Notes under the pieces: generated by a model
What the model saw: the letters and a program-made list of their open reading frames with translations, nothing else
Database searches by the model: none
Told to the model about the DNA's origin: nothing
Shown here: positions 42,602 through 51,957 of the stretch, in pieces
How the letters are laid out: each line of letters opens with the position of its first letter
Position numbering within the stretch: the stretch's first letter is position 1
Translations under genes and position numbers: made by a program
Assembly: GCA_934309345.1 (NCBI GenBank)
Contig: CAKRDD010000003.1
Coordinates: 147,265-211,264 of the forward strand
Reading direction: 5' to 3'
DNA from: an uncultured Mediterraneibacter sp.
GTDB lineage: Bacteria > Bacillota > Clostridia > Lachnospirales > Lachnospiraceae
DNA: 64,000 nucleotides

Positions 42602-43828
42602 ATGGTGCAATTTGCAGTGAGTGTATATTTGATAAATGCACTGTGTAAGTACTTTCTGCCAGGCATAGTAACAAAGATTTTACCGCTATTAGCAGTGGGG
42701 ATAACTTTGGTTGGCTCAAGCAGTCTATTAAAACTAAAAATAAAAAGACTAGATAAATTTTTTGTTCTCTTTTTGTTTGTGTGGTTTCTTGGCTGTTTTT
42801 ATTCGGCAAATATTACAAAAGGTTTAGGATATGTATTTTCTTTCAGTGTTGCATTACTCTTTGGAATTTATGTTTCATATTTAGAAATTGATGAAGATAA
42901 AATAATGAAGCTATTAGCGATATGTTGTTTTATAATGGAATGTTTTTTGATTCTTCAGCCTCAAGCGCCAGAAATCGTTGAGCAGGTGACAAAACTGTTT
43001 TCATATGATTCAAATGACTATATTGTTATGAAATCATGGGCAAGAAATGGTTGGTATAGTGGTTTGTTTCCAGACCGTGCACCGGCAGCCTTTTATTGTT
43101 CAGTGCTGGTCGGAACAGGACTATATTATACCTATAGAAATTATAAAAAAAGCGGTACATTATTTGCTAAATTTTTGGGAATTATACTTTTGAGTATAGG
43201 TGTATACGGCATTCTACTAACCGCAAAACGTGGACTTCTTTTGGGAACGCTTATTGCTGCATTTATTACATATATAGTTTATAAAAAAGTAAATAGAGAG
43301 CCTGTATGGAAAATATGTGTGACAGTAGGTGTTATTAGTGTCATTGCTTGGCTTGTGTTCAGCAATATGGAAGCAACTCAGATTATGCTTATGCGATTTT
43401 TTGATAATGATAATATGATGACAGGAAGAAGTGCTATATATGATAATGTATATAGATATATTTGGTCTAGCCCGATTATCGGAACAGGAACAGCGTCAGC
43501 TTTCAGTTTATTGGGGATTGGTGGACATAATATATATTTGACTGTATTTATGGAAAATGGAATAATTGGATTTACATTGTTTATACTGGCTTTGCTTTAT
43601 AGCTTGTGCAAAACAATAGCTCTTGCATTAAAAATGGGGCGAATAAACAGCAAAGAATATTTACCGTTTTTAATGTTTTCACTTTTTATTCAAATCTTTT
43701 TCTTAATATACGGAATGTCTGGAAACCCATTGTATGATAATTATATTTTATACTTCTATCTGTTTGCTGTACTGATTGTAAAATATTCAGATTTTCAATT
43801 ATCAAAAAATATGAAGGAGGAGTATTAA
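42602..43828 (+). CDS. O-antigen ligase/polymerase (Wzy-like) membrane protein
   Basis: A 408-residue protein with ten to twelve hydrophobic spans and a central extracytoplasmic loop, NDYIVMKSWARNGWYSGLFP, typical of Wzy_C/O-antigen ligase family proteins. The TGRSAIYDNVYRYIWSSPIIG segment with the following GIGGHNIYLTVFMENGI matches the conserved loop and His of that family. It should polymerise repeat units on the outer face of the membrane in the Wzx/Wzy route; a flippase is encoded downstream. GGAGG overlaps the end of the previous gene. Confidence 0.85.
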   Translation: MVQFAVSVYLINALCKYFLPGIVTKILPLLAVGITLVGSSSLLKLKIKRLDKFFVLFLFVWFLGCFYSANITKGLGYVFSFSVALLFGIYVSYLEIDEDKIMKLLAICCFIMECFLILQPQAPEIVEQVTKLFSYDSNDYIVMKSWARNGWYSGLFPDRAPAAFYCSVLVGTGLYYTYRNYKKSGTLFAKFLGIILLSIGVYGILLTAKRGLLLGTLIAAFITYIVYKKVNREPVWKICVTVGVISVIAWLVFSNMEATQIMLMRFFDNDNMMTGRSAIYDNVYRYIWSSPIIGTGTASAFSLLGIGGHNIYLTVFMENGIIGFTLFILALLYSLCKTIALALKMGRINSKEYLPFLMFSLFIQIFFLIYGMSGNPLYDNYILYFYLFAVLIVKYSDFQLSKNMKEEY

Positions 43829-43829
43829 G

Positions 43830-44939
43830 ATGAAAGCTGGAATTATCACATTTCATTCAGCGTATAATTATGGTGCGGTTCTTCAAGCTTTTGCGTTGCA
43901 AGAGTATGTAAATCGAAATTTTGTAGAAACAAAAATTTTGGATTATCATAACAAAGACATAGATGCATCGTATCAAAATCCACAGTTAAGAAATTTCTTG
44001 ATTAATCCTAAAAATGCAGTATTTAAAACTTTTCAAAGTATATTATATAGAGGAAAGAAGATTAAAATTGATCAGTTTCGAAATAAATATTTTTTGTTAA
44101 CGAAAAGATATAATATAGACAATATTGTAGAAGCAAAAGAGGAAGCAGATGTTTTTATTACAGGAAGCGATCAAGTCTGGAATTATCTTATAGTTAACGA
44201 GGATAGTACTTACTATTTAGATTTTGTTAGTGAAAAAATAACATGCAGCTATGCAGCAAGCTTTGGTGTGTCTGAAATTCCAAAAGAATACCAGGCGTTT
44301 TATAAGCAAAATCTTAAAAAAATTGATTTTATTTCTGTGCGTGAAAAAAAGGGAGTGGAACTTGTTGATTCATTAATAGGTCAAACAGCAGAGGTAATGC
44401 CAGATCCGACATTGCTTATAAATCAAGAAATATGGGAATCATTAAGTATCATACCAAAACAAAAGAAAAAGTATATTTTGGTATACAAAATAACAAAAGC
44501 GGATAAATTACTAAAGTTTGCGAAGATGCTTTCAAAGAAAACAGGATTGCCTATAGTGTATATACCGAATGATTTGAAGAGTGGCAGCATAGGACAATTA
44601 AAAACAAGTGTTGGACCTGAGGAATGGCTTGGATATATCAAGCACGCAGAGTATATTGTGACAAATTCTTTTCATGGAACAGTTTTTTCAATCCTGTTTA
44701 ATAAAAAATTCTTTTCAGAGATATCTAGCAAGGTGAATCCTTCGACGAGCCGGTTGAAGTTTCTTTTGGAGATGTTTAGTCTTGAAGAGAGAACGTTAGA
44801 GCACTATACAGATAAAATGCTCAATAAAGATTTAGACAAGATAGAAATAAATAAAGTACTAGCGGTGCAAAGAAAACGAGCACATGATTTTTTCGAACAG
44901 GTGTTTCTGATGCGCCATATAAAAAGATCTGATGATTAA
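43830..44939 (+). CDS. Polysaccharide pyruvyl transferase family protein
   Basis: A 369-residue protein of the CsaB/WcaK type. The N-terminus AGIITFHSAYNYGAVLQAFAL is a hallmark, followed by DVFITGSDQVWN, CSYAASFGVSEIP, ISVREKKGVELV, VMPDPTLLI and the C-terminal ADYI-like AEYIVTNSFHGTVFSILF. The family adds ketal pyruvate from PEP to polysaccharide sugars, although this subgroup with the GSDQVWN motif is also found where pyruvylation has not been shown. It lies between the polymerase and the acyltransferase, so it is probably a decorating enzyme. Confidence 0.87.
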   Translation: MKAGIITFHSAYNYGAVLQAFALQEYVNRNFVETKILDYHNKDIDASYQNPQLRNFLINPKNAVFKTFQSILYRGKKIKIDQFRNKYFLLTKRYNIDNIVEAKEEADVFITGSDQVWNYLIVNEDSTYYLDFVSEKITCSYAASFGVSEIPKEYQAFYKQNLKKIDFISVREKKGVELVDSLIGQTAEVMPDPTLLINQEIWESLSIIPKQKKKYILVYKITKADKLLKFAKMLSKKTGLPIVYIPNDLKSGSIGQLKTSVGPEEWLGYIKHAEYIVTNSFHGTVFSILFNKKFFSEISSKVNPSTSRLKFLLEMFSLEERTLEHYTDKMLNKDLDKIEINKVLAVQRKRAHDFFEQVFLMRHIKRSDD

Positions 44940-44953
44940 GAGGAGCGAAAGGA

Positions 44954-45974
44954 ATGATTGTATCAAGTATAATTGCAGGAGCGTTTATTGTTATTATTTT
45001 TATGAACTGTCGTCCTGTTAAGTATATGTGTGTGGGGGGGGAGTTCATTAACAAATAGAGAATCGGCGAATTGTATGAAGGGAATGGCAGCAATTTTAAT
45101 AGTTTTTAGCCACGCTCATTATTATAGTACAAGTCTTGGATTGATGAGAGTATTCAAGCCCTTTGGATATATTGGGGTTAGTTTGTTTTTTTTCTGCTCT
45201 GGTTATGGAGTAATGAGCCAATATATTTTAGATAAGAATTATTTAAATGGATTTATAGCTAAACGTTTTAGAAGTGTGTACATTCCTTTTTTAATGGCAA
45301 CATTTACATACGCTTTATTTATTCGAGATATAAATATTGACTTTGTAAAATTAATTAAAAATGTATTTCTGATGGATAGAATCCTTCCATTTGCTTGGTA
45401 TGTTCCGGTTATATTAGTATGGTATTTATTATTTTTTTTCGTCTTAAAGATTGTTCGAGATAGTAAAAAAGCATGTGTTATTTTTCTGTGTGCTAATACT
45501 TTGTGGTATGTAATTGGTTATTTGTTGGGAATGAGTTCGTTTTATTATAATAGCACAATATGTTTAACAATAGGATGTTTCGTTGCATTAGAGAAAAAAA
45601 TATGTCATATATTATCAAAATTAAAATCCTTGGTATTAGTGGCAACTGCATTTATATTAAGTGTTGTACTGTTGGGACTTTTGGGTGAGAAAAGTAATTT
45701 AATATATTCAACGTGTATTTTTACTAGTTCAATTTTATTTGTGCTGTTTTTACTTTCTATCGGAACAAAGATAACATTTGAGGGAAATATTCCTAAAGTA
45801 TTGGGGAACTATTCTTATGAGGTATATTTGACCCAAGGGATTGCATATTCGTTGACATATCAATTGTTTAACAAACAGGAAAATTTATTTTGGATATGCT
45901 TTGTACCGATGCTTGCATTGACAACTGTTGGTGTGAATCTTATTTCAAAAGTGATAAAAAATAGAAGGTTATAG
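44954..45974 (+). CDS. Acyltransferase family 3 membrane protein, out of frame at a G8 tract
   Basis: Two frames together make one acyltransferase. ATG 44954 has a good AGGAG site and reads a membrane segment (VSSIIAGAFIVIIFMNC), but at eight consecutive G (45034-45041) the frame runs into TAG at 45056. In the +1 frame, RESANCMKGMAAILIVFSHA and the following FFFCSGYGV continue for 300 residues to 45974, with about ten spans. Losing one G would join them into a 339-residue protein of normal length. The +1 frame has only a GTG (45030) with no ribosome site. The enzyme would O-acylate the polysaccharide. It is either switched off by slippage, or an assembly or sequencing slip. Confidence 0.8.
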
Positions 45975-45982
45975 AGGAGTAT

Positions 45983-47449
45983 ATGGTAACTAAATATATT
46001 ACGAATTTTTGGAAACAATATAAAAAGATGTCCGTTGTGGCAAAAGCTGCAATGTGGTTCACGTTTTCAACGGTGCTTCAAAAGGGAATATCATTTATAA
46101 CGGTTCCTATATTTACGCGTCTAATGACAACTGAGCAGTATGGCTTATTTAGCGTGTATTTATCTTGGGTAAGTGTCCTGACAATTTTGGGGACAATGAA
46201 CTTTGAAACTTGTATCTATATAAATAGCTTAGCAAAGTTTGATAATGAAAAAGACAAAAATGATATAGCAGTGTCACTTATTGATTTATCATTTGTTATA
46301 ACGATTATCTGGTTTTTCATATATTTATTAGCTCAATCTTTTTGGAATAACATATTAGGAATGAATACAACGATGGTTGTACTCATGTTTGCTGAAATTA
46401 TTTTTTTACCGGCTGTTAATTTATGGACAACAAAGCAAAAATTTGAATACAAGTATAAACGCATGGTTTTGCTTACAATAAGTCAAGTGCTTTTGAACGC
46501 ATGTTTTGGAATTCTTTTTGTCGCATTGGCACAAAAACAAAATCAGGCTCAAGCAAGAGTTTTTTCAATCACAATTGTTCAGGCAGTAATTGGAAGCATT
46601 TGCGCAGTATATTTCTTTTTACGAGCTAAGAAACTTTTTGTGACTACATGGTGGAAAAAAGCCCTTCAAATTCATTTGCCATTACTTCCGCATAATTTAT
46701 CGCTTACAGTCTTGGCATCAGCAGATAGAATTATGATTAATTCTATGGTTGGTGCAAGTTCAGCAGCTTTCTATAGCTTAGCATATTCCGCAACAATGGT
46801 TATGAATTTGTTGAAGTTGAGTTTAGCGCAAGCTTTAACACCATGGGTTTATAAGTCAATCAAGGCAGGACATTACGAAGCATTAAAAAAGAGAAGCAGT
46901 CAAATGATTTTAATGATAACAACGCTTGTCTTTGCATTCATTCTTTTTGCACCAGAAGTTGTTTGCATCGTAGGATCTAGTGAATATAGAGAAGCAGTCT
47001 ACTGTATACCACCTGTTGCAGCAAGTATTTTCTTTACATTTTTATATAACCTTTTTTCTAATATTGAATTTTATTATGAAAGAACAAAGGAGATTATGTC
47101 CGCTTCTATAGGTGCAGCTATTCTTAATATTATTCTTAATGTGGGATTCATAAAGGCTTTTGGCTATATTGGCGCAGCATATACTACATTGATTTGTTAT
47201 ATGGTATTAAGCTTTGTTCATTATCATGTTATGAAAGATTGTATTCAAAAAAATATTGGTGATGTAGAACTGTTTGATAAAAAAATACTTGTTTCTCTTT
47301 CAATAGTTGTATTAGTTTGCACTGGAATATTTACAATATCATATCGCTTTATTATGTTGAGATATGGCATGATAGCAGCTATGTTGATAGCAGCATTTGC
47401 AAAAAGAAAACAAATTGTTGACTTGTTACAGGAATTGAAGAAGGGATAA
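45983..47449 (+). CDS. Oligosaccharide flippase (Wzx-like)
   Basis: A 488-residue protein with about fourteen hydrophobic spans. The N-terminal AAMWFTFSTVLQKGISFITVPIFTRL segment and the charged TTEQYGLFSVYLSW loop are typical of the polysaccharide transport family (MVF/MOP). It should flip the lipid-linked repeat unit for the Wzy-like polymerase encoded upstream. GAGGAG precedes the ATG. A second, differently grouped flippase is at 54667-56130. Confidence 0.9.
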   Translation: MVTKYITNFWKQYKKMSVVAKAAMWFTFSTVLQKGISFITVPIFTRLMTTEQYGLFSVYLSWVSVLTILGTMNFETCIYINSLAKFDNEKDKNDIAVSLIDLSFVITIIWFFIYLLAQSFWNNILGMNTTMVVLMFAEIIFLPAVNLWTTKQKFEYKYKRMVLLTISQVLLNACFGILFVALAQKQNQAQARVFSITIVQAVIGSICAVYFFLRAKKLFVTTWWKKALQIHLPLLPHNLSLTVLASADRIMINSMVGASSAAFYSLAYSATMVMNLLKLSLAQALTPWVYKSIKAGHYEALKKRSSQMILMITTLVFAFILFAPEVVCIVGSSEYREAVYCIPPVAASIFFTFLYNLFSNIEFYYERTKEIMSASIGAAILNIILNVGFIKAFGYIGAAYTTLICYMVLSFVHYHVMKDCIQKNIGDVELFDKKILVSLSIVVLVCTGIFTISYRFIMLRYGMIAAMLIAAFAKRKQIVDLLQELKKG

Positions 47450-47452
47450 CTT

Positions 47453-48304
47453 ATGAACAGAAAAATTGTTACATCAGATGAATTTAAGTTGATAACCAAA
47501 GAGTTACTCGGTTGGGTGGATATGATATGCGAGAAAAATAATATTCATTATTTTGGCGCGTATGGGACTCTTATAGGTGCAATTAGACACAATGGGTTTA
47601 TTCCGTGGGATGATGACATTGATATTTGTATGCTGAGAGCAGATTATGACAAGTTTATCGAAATCATAAGCAATCTCAATGATCCACAACATTATTTACT
47701 TGCGTCTAATACAGAAAAAGGATATTACAATAATTTTGCTAGAATCTGTGACCGTAGATGTATATTGAAAATTAAAGGAACGTTAGATATTCCTAATTTT
47801 GGTGCATTTGTTGATGTATTTCCGTTGGATAAAGTGCCAGAAGCCAAAGTGGAACGTATTAAATTCTATAAAGAGTTAGAGGCAGCTTATAGTGATGTTG
47901 TAACAGCTTTGCCTTTTCGGAGTTATAATACATTATCTCTTAAGCGTAGGATTGGTTTTTGGAAAAAGCATCTTGCAAAAGTGGGAAATATTTTTAAGAG
48001 AAAGAACTTGATAGAATTTAAGAATACAAGGGATGAATTGATGAAAAAATATAACTTGTCATCATCTCAATTAGTCTCTTGTCTTTTTGATACTCCAGAT
48101 GACAAATTGATTATGAGGTTGAGTGATATAACGGAAGTACAGAGACACGTATTTGAAGACATTGAAATTAATATTCCGAGAAACTATGATTCGATTTTGA
48201 AATCGTACTATGGAGATTATATGAGACTTCCTGATGAAAACCAACGCTATTCACATCATCACTTTACACCATATTGGAATAACAAGTATTTGCACAAAAA
48301 TTAA
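47453..48304 (+). CDS. licD: LicD family phosphotransferase
   Basis: A 283-residue protein with the LicD core: YGTLIGAIRHNGFIPWDDDID (key acidic cluster WDDDID near residues 49-54) and the following ADYDKF, then LASNTEKGYYNNFARICDRR. The C-terminus has YGDYMRLPDENQRYSHH. LicD transfers phosphocholine, or another phospho-substituent, from a CDP-linked donor to a sugar. It lies just before a broken LicC-like gene, so the donor-making step may not be encoded here in working form. The gene starts three bases after the flippase. Confidence 0.9.
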   Translation: MNRKIVTSDEFKLITKELLGWVDMICEKNNIHYFGAYGTLIGAIRHNGFIPWDDDIDICMLRADYDKFIEIISNLNDPQHYLLASNTEKGYYNNFARICDRRCILKIKGTLDIPNFGAFVDVFPLDKVPEAKVERIKFYKELEAAYSDVVTALPFRSYNTLSLKRRIGFWKKHLAKVGNIFKRKNLIEFKNTRDELMKKYNLSSSQLVSCLFDTPDDKLIMRLSDITEVQRHVFEDIEINIPRNYDSILKSYYGDYMRLPDENQRYSHHHFTPYWNNKYLHKN

Positions 48305-48368
48305 GTCTCTGAAAATACAAATTTATATTTTTGAACCAGCGTTCACGACAGAGTAGAAGTAGGAATAC

Positions 48369-49082
48369 ATAAACAAACAAGAAAGCGATATTCTGTTAGA
48401 ATCTTTTATTGATCAACGGATTTTAGCAGAAGTGTCGGGACATTCATTAGGAGTAGTCAATCGTTCAATTAAGGAACTTATAAAGCAGGGATATATTGAT
48501 GACTCTATTCGCCCTACGCATAAAGCTCGTACTGAGTATAAACAGAAAAACCAACGACGAGCTATTATTTTAGCCGCAGGCTTTGGTATGCGAATGGTTC
48601 CCATCAATACAGAAATGCAAAAAGTTCTCTTGGAAGTCAACGGTGAGACATTAATTGAGCGGATTATCAAGCAGCTTCATGAAGTTGGAATTAAGGAAGT
48701 CTATATAGTTGTAGGTTTTATGAAAGAAAAATATGAGTATTTGATTGATGAATATGAAGCAGAATTAGTAGTGAATGTTGATTATGCGGCAAAGAATAAC
48801 CTACATTCGGTTAAACTCGCAAAAGAGCATCTGGAGAATGTTTATATCATTCCTTGTGATATTTGGTGTGATCGAAATCCATTACATCGACATGAGTTAT
48901 ATTCTTGGTATATGGTTAGTGACCTAGTGGATAACGAAAGCAATGTCCGCGTTAATCGTAAGATGGAACTGGTAACGGTACCAGAAAGTTCTGGTGGTAA
49001 TGCAATGGTCGGTATCTGCTATCTGGTAAAAGAGGATGCTAGTAATTGTTCTGATTATATGGAATTTTTTGAAAGATGCTAA
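48369..49082 (+). pseudogene. LicC-like nucleotidyltransferase with wHTH, start codon lost and C-terminus truncated
   Basis: The frame is open from 48369, where ATA replaces the ATG of the paralogue at 53757 (ATA AACAAACAAG here, ATG AACAAACAAA there). It encodes a short winged-helix segment (LAEVSGHSLGVVNRSIKELIKQGYI) and then a nucleotidyltransferase, RRAIILAAGFGMRMVPINTE...LLEVNGETLIERIIKQL, ending abruptly after residue 215 at 49082. Full relatives continue to a choline-kinase-like domain. Without ATG, translation could only start at GTG 48432, inside the helix-turn-helix. It probably once made the CDP-choline-type donor for LicD. Confidence 0.6.
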
Positions 49083-49121
49083 ATAGTATATGAGTACAGC
49101 AATAGAAAAGGAACGAAAAAC

Positions 49122-50078
49122 ATGATAAGTTTGTTAGATACAATTGTATATGCAGGAAGGCTGCATAATCAAACGGAATTGATAAGTAGCTCTTCTGGTG
49201 GAGCATTTACTGCGTTATCCAATTATTTTTTGAAACACGATGATGCTGTAGTTGCTGTAGTTTATAATTATGAAAATCATACAGCTGAATTCCAAATGAT
49301 ATTTGACAAGAAGCAAAGAGAAAAGGCTAAAGGCTCAAAATATATGCAAAGTAAACCTGGTGATATTTATCAGAAAGCATATCGTTGGTTAATGGAGAAT
49401 CCAAAGAAAGAGTTGCTCTTTATTGGCATGGGATGTCAATCAGATGGATTTCGGAAGTTCAGTGAAATAAAAAAAATTCGTGGACGAGTGTACATCGTAG
49501 ACATTATTTGTCATGGCTCTCCAAGCCCAAAGTTATGGAGAGAATATGCGGAGTCTATTCAGAAGAAAGATGGAAAAATAACATATCTTACATTCAAAGA
49601 CAAGCGCAATGGTTGGAAATCTCCAACAGCTTATGTAAAAGTTAATAGTATAGAGAAGTCGATTAAAGATTATGTTAAGGTGTTTTATAATCGGTGTGCA
49701 TTGCGTCCCTCTTGCTATGAATGTCCTTATGCTACAACAGAAAGAAAAACTGATATGACCATTGGGGACTTTTGGCATATCGAAGAGACGATTTCGGATT
49801 TCTATGATCCTAATGGAAATTCGCTGTTCCTAATCCATACAGATCGAGGAGAAGAACTGTTTAAAAAGATTCAAGATGACTTGGATTATAGATTGAGCAA
49901 TACAACACAATGTTGGCAGGCAAATCTTGAAACTCCAACTCAAAAGTCTGAACAAAGAGAAGAGTTTTGGGAGGATTACCAGAAGAAAGGAATTGATTAT
50001 ATTATGAAAAAATATGGAACAGTTCCATTAAGAGCGAAAGTAAAAAATAAACTCCTTAAATTTATTGGGGGGGCATAA
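49122..50078 (+). CDS. FrhB/FdhB (coenzyme F420 hydrogenase beta) family protein, copy 1
   Basis: A 318-residue protein. The FrhB_FdhB N part has SSSSGGAFTALSNYFLKHD and KAKGSKYMQSKPGDIY; the C part has GMGCQSDGF, DIICHGSPSPKLW and RPSCYECPYATTERK, Cys residues for iron-sulfur and flavin chemistry. It lacks the N-terminal two-cluster ferredoxin domain usual in the family; a separate ferredoxin starts at 51096. Family members appear often in polysaccharide loci with pyruvyl-transferase-like genes, where the redox role is not established. A G7 run lies in its last codons (50067-50073). Confidence 0.82.
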   Translation: MISLLDTIVYAGRLHNQTELISSSSGGAFTALSNYFLKHDDAVVAVVYNYENHTAEFQMIFDKKQREKAKGSKYMQSKPGDIYQKAYRWLMENPKKELLFIGMGCQSDGFRKFSEIKKIRGRVYIVDIICHGSPSPKLWREYAESIQKKDGKITYLTFKDKRNGWKSPTAYVKVNSIEKSIKDYVKVFYNRCALRPSCYECPYATTERKTDMTIGDFWHIEETISDFYDPNGNSLFLIHTDRGEELFKKIQDDLDYRLSNTTQCWQANLETPTQKSEQREEFWEDYQKKGIDYIMKKYGTVPLRAKVKNKLLKFIGGA

Positions 50079-50124
50079 AAAGTAACATTAATTATACTGA
50101 CCACTCCGAAAGGAGGGCAGCATA

Positions 50125-51096
50125 ATGAATTGGAAGCAGCCTAAAGTATATGCTGTAAAACATAAAAGTGAAGAAACAAGAGCAGCTTCTAGATCTGGAG
50201 GAATTTTTACTGCATTATCTGATAAAGTGCTAGCAAATGGTGGTGTGGTATATGGATGTGTATTAACGAAAGAGTTTGAAGCTATTCACATAAGAGCAGT
50301 GGATTGCAAAGCACGCGATAAAATGCGTGGCTCAAAATATATTCAGAGTAAAATTGGTGATACGTATAAGAATGTAAAATATGATCTCAATATAGGACGT
50401 CAGGTTATTTTCACTGGAACTTCATGTCAGGTTGCAGGATTAAAACAGTTTTTGGGGAAGAATTATGAAAATCTTCTGTGTGTAGACATTGTTTGCCATG
50501 GAGTTCCAAGTCCAAAAGTATGGAAGGCATATCTTGCATGGCAAGAAAGAAAAAATAATTCTTTGATACAAAGCGTTGATTTCAGGAATAAAGGTAAATT
50601 TGGTTGGCGAGATCATGTTGAAACTTTGAACTTTGTAAATTCAAAATCCATTGACAGCAAAGTGTTTCGTTCAATTTTTTATGGCCATGCAGTACTTCGT
50701 CCATGTTGTTATAAATGTCCATATAAATCCATAGTGCATCCAGGAGATATCACAATAGCAGATTATTGGGGAATTGAAAGGGCTGCACCTGAACTTGATG
50801 ATAATAAAGGTGTATCGTTAGTCTTAGTGAATAATGAGCATGGCGAGAAAGCATTTAATGAAATAAAAAATTGTGTAATATGGAAAGAAACGAGATTAGA
50901 GGATAGTATGCAACAACCGTTTATTGCACCTTTTCGAAAGCCGGATAATAGAGAGCAGTTCTGGAGGGACTTTTTAGATAACAAAGATTTTAAAAATTTT
51001 GCAATTAAGTATGGCGGCTATGGTATCGGAAATAAAATTAAACATAAAATACAGAGCATATTGAAAAAGACCAATATAAAGAAGGGAGAGACATAG
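50125..51096 (+). CDS. FrhB/FdhB family protein, copy 2
   Basis: A 323-residue paralogue of the preceding gene with the same order of motifs: AASRSGGIFTALSDKVL, KMRGSKYIQSKIGDTY, FTGTSCQVAGLK, DIVCHGVPSPKVW and RPCCYKCPYKSI. Four to five cysteines are conserved between the copies. It also lacks its own ferredoxin domain. AAAGGAGGG precedes the ATG, and the next gene's GTG overlaps its stop. Likely a redox partner in modifying the polysaccharide, by association only. Confidence 0.82.
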   Translation: MNWKQPKVYAVKHKSEETRAASRSGGIFTALSDKVLANGGVVYGCVLTKEFEAIHIRAVDCKARDKMRGSKYIQSKIGDTYKNVKYDLNIGRQVIFTGTSCQVAGLKQFLGKNYENLLCVDIVCHGVPSPKVWKAYLAWQERKNNSLIQSVDFRNKGKFGWRDHVETLNFVNSKSIDSKVFRSIFYGHAVLRPCCYKCPYKSIVHPGDITIADYWGIERAAPELDDNKGVSLVLVNNEHGEKAFNEIKNCVIWKETRLEDSMQQPFIAPFRKPDNREQFWRDFLDNKDFKNFAIKYGGYGIGNKIKHKIQSILKKTNIKKGET

Positions 51097-51308
51097 TGAA
51101 AAAAGAAATACCGACACTATACAATAGAAAAGAAGAGTGCTGCGGGTGTACTGCATGTTATGCAATTTGCCCCAAAGAAGCAATTTGTATGGTGGAAGAT
51201 GAAGAAGGGTTTGACTATCCTCAAATTAATGAAGGTAAGTGTGTGTGTTGCTATCAGTGCGTAAAGGTTTGTCCTATAAAGGCTGAATTACACGAGCGAA
51301 GAAGGTAG
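51096..51308 (+). CDS. Ferredoxin-like 2[4Fe-4S] protein, probably truncated
   Basis: A 70-residue product starting at GTG that overlaps the previous stop. It contains two cluster motifs, CCGCTACYAICP and CCYQCVKVCP. In relatives this module is the N-terminal part of a much longer FrhB-type or sulfatase-like protein, but here the frame ends after ELHERRR, about 70 bases before the IS66 left end. The bases from about 51290 to 51379 hold another short open frame (in another phase, TSEEGSEEVKHSLSK...), as if a second gene fragment were joined here. It may still serve the two FrhB-like proteins as a separate ferredoxin. Confidence 0.65.
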   Translation: MKKEIPTLYNRKEECCGCTACYAICPKEAICMVEDEEGFDYPQINEGKCVCCYQCVKVCPIKAELHERRR

Positions 51309-51466
51309 TGAAGAGGTCAAGCATTCACTTTCTAAAGTCGATAAAGAGAAATCAAAAGCGTTTTTACTGGCAAAGAGTCGGAAGTGCCTCAAACAATGAT
51401 GTAGTGCAATTCTTCTATCTTATTGATATACTCTAACCAAATCAATTAGTTTAGGAGGCACACCCA

Positions 51467-51664
51467 ATGGGAAGAACAAGACAAGAGGCAGTTACTACAT
51501 TTGCGGAAGTGATCCAGTCTTCAAGCACCTCACATCCGCAGAATAGAAATAACAATAATGACAATCGTATGATGATCTATTCACAGGGATTAAAGCTGTA
51601 TATTCCGGATGACTTTAATCCAGAGACACTATTGCGGCTTCTTCAAACAATCAAGAAATTATGA
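51467..51664 (+). CDS. tnpA: IS66 accessory protein TnpA
   Basis: A 65-residue protein beginning MGRTRQEAVTTFAEVIQ with AGGAGG upstream, the small first gene of IS66 elements. Its end, SQGLKLYIPDDFNPETLLRL, resembles the C-terminal part of the longer TnpA forms. Its stop overlaps the tnpB start by four bases, giving coupled translation. Its role in transposition is not well defined. Confidence 0.8.
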   Translation: MGRTRQEAVTTFAEVIQSSSTSHPQNRNNNNDNRMMIYSQGLKLYIPDDFNPETLLRLLQTIKKL

Positions 51665-51945
51665 TGCGTCGATTTACGGAGGATGCCAGCCGGATTTTTC
51701 TAGCCTGTGGATCTACAGATTTTCGAAAACAAATCCCGGGATTAATCGCAACAGTTACACTTCAATTCGATCTTGATCCGTATAACGGGAGTTGTGTTTT
51801 TATATTTTGTAACAAAAAGAGAGACTCGATTAAAGTTCTCAGATATGACGAAAACGGATTTGTCCTTGCTACAAAAAAGTTATTAGATCATATGAAATTC
51901 CAGTGGCCAAGAACTCCGAGAGAAGTAAAAGAAGCGAAAAAGTAA
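51661..51945 (+). CDS. tnpB: IS66 accessory protein TnpB
   Basis: A 94-residue protein of the IS66 Orf2 family: RIFLACGSTDFRKQIPGLIA, then YNGSCVFIFCNKKRDSIKVL and FVLATKKL, each typical. It is slightly shorter than the usual 115 residues. ATG 51661 overlaps the tnpA stop; a second ATG follows at once, and either could be used. It lies 12 bases before tnpC. Confidence 0.9.
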   Translation: MMRRFTEDASRIFLACGSTDFRKQIPGLIATVTLQFDLDPYNGSCVFIFCNKKRDSIKVLRYDENGFVLATKKLLDHMKFQWPRTPREVKEAKK

Positions 51946-51957
51946 AGGAAAACAGAC

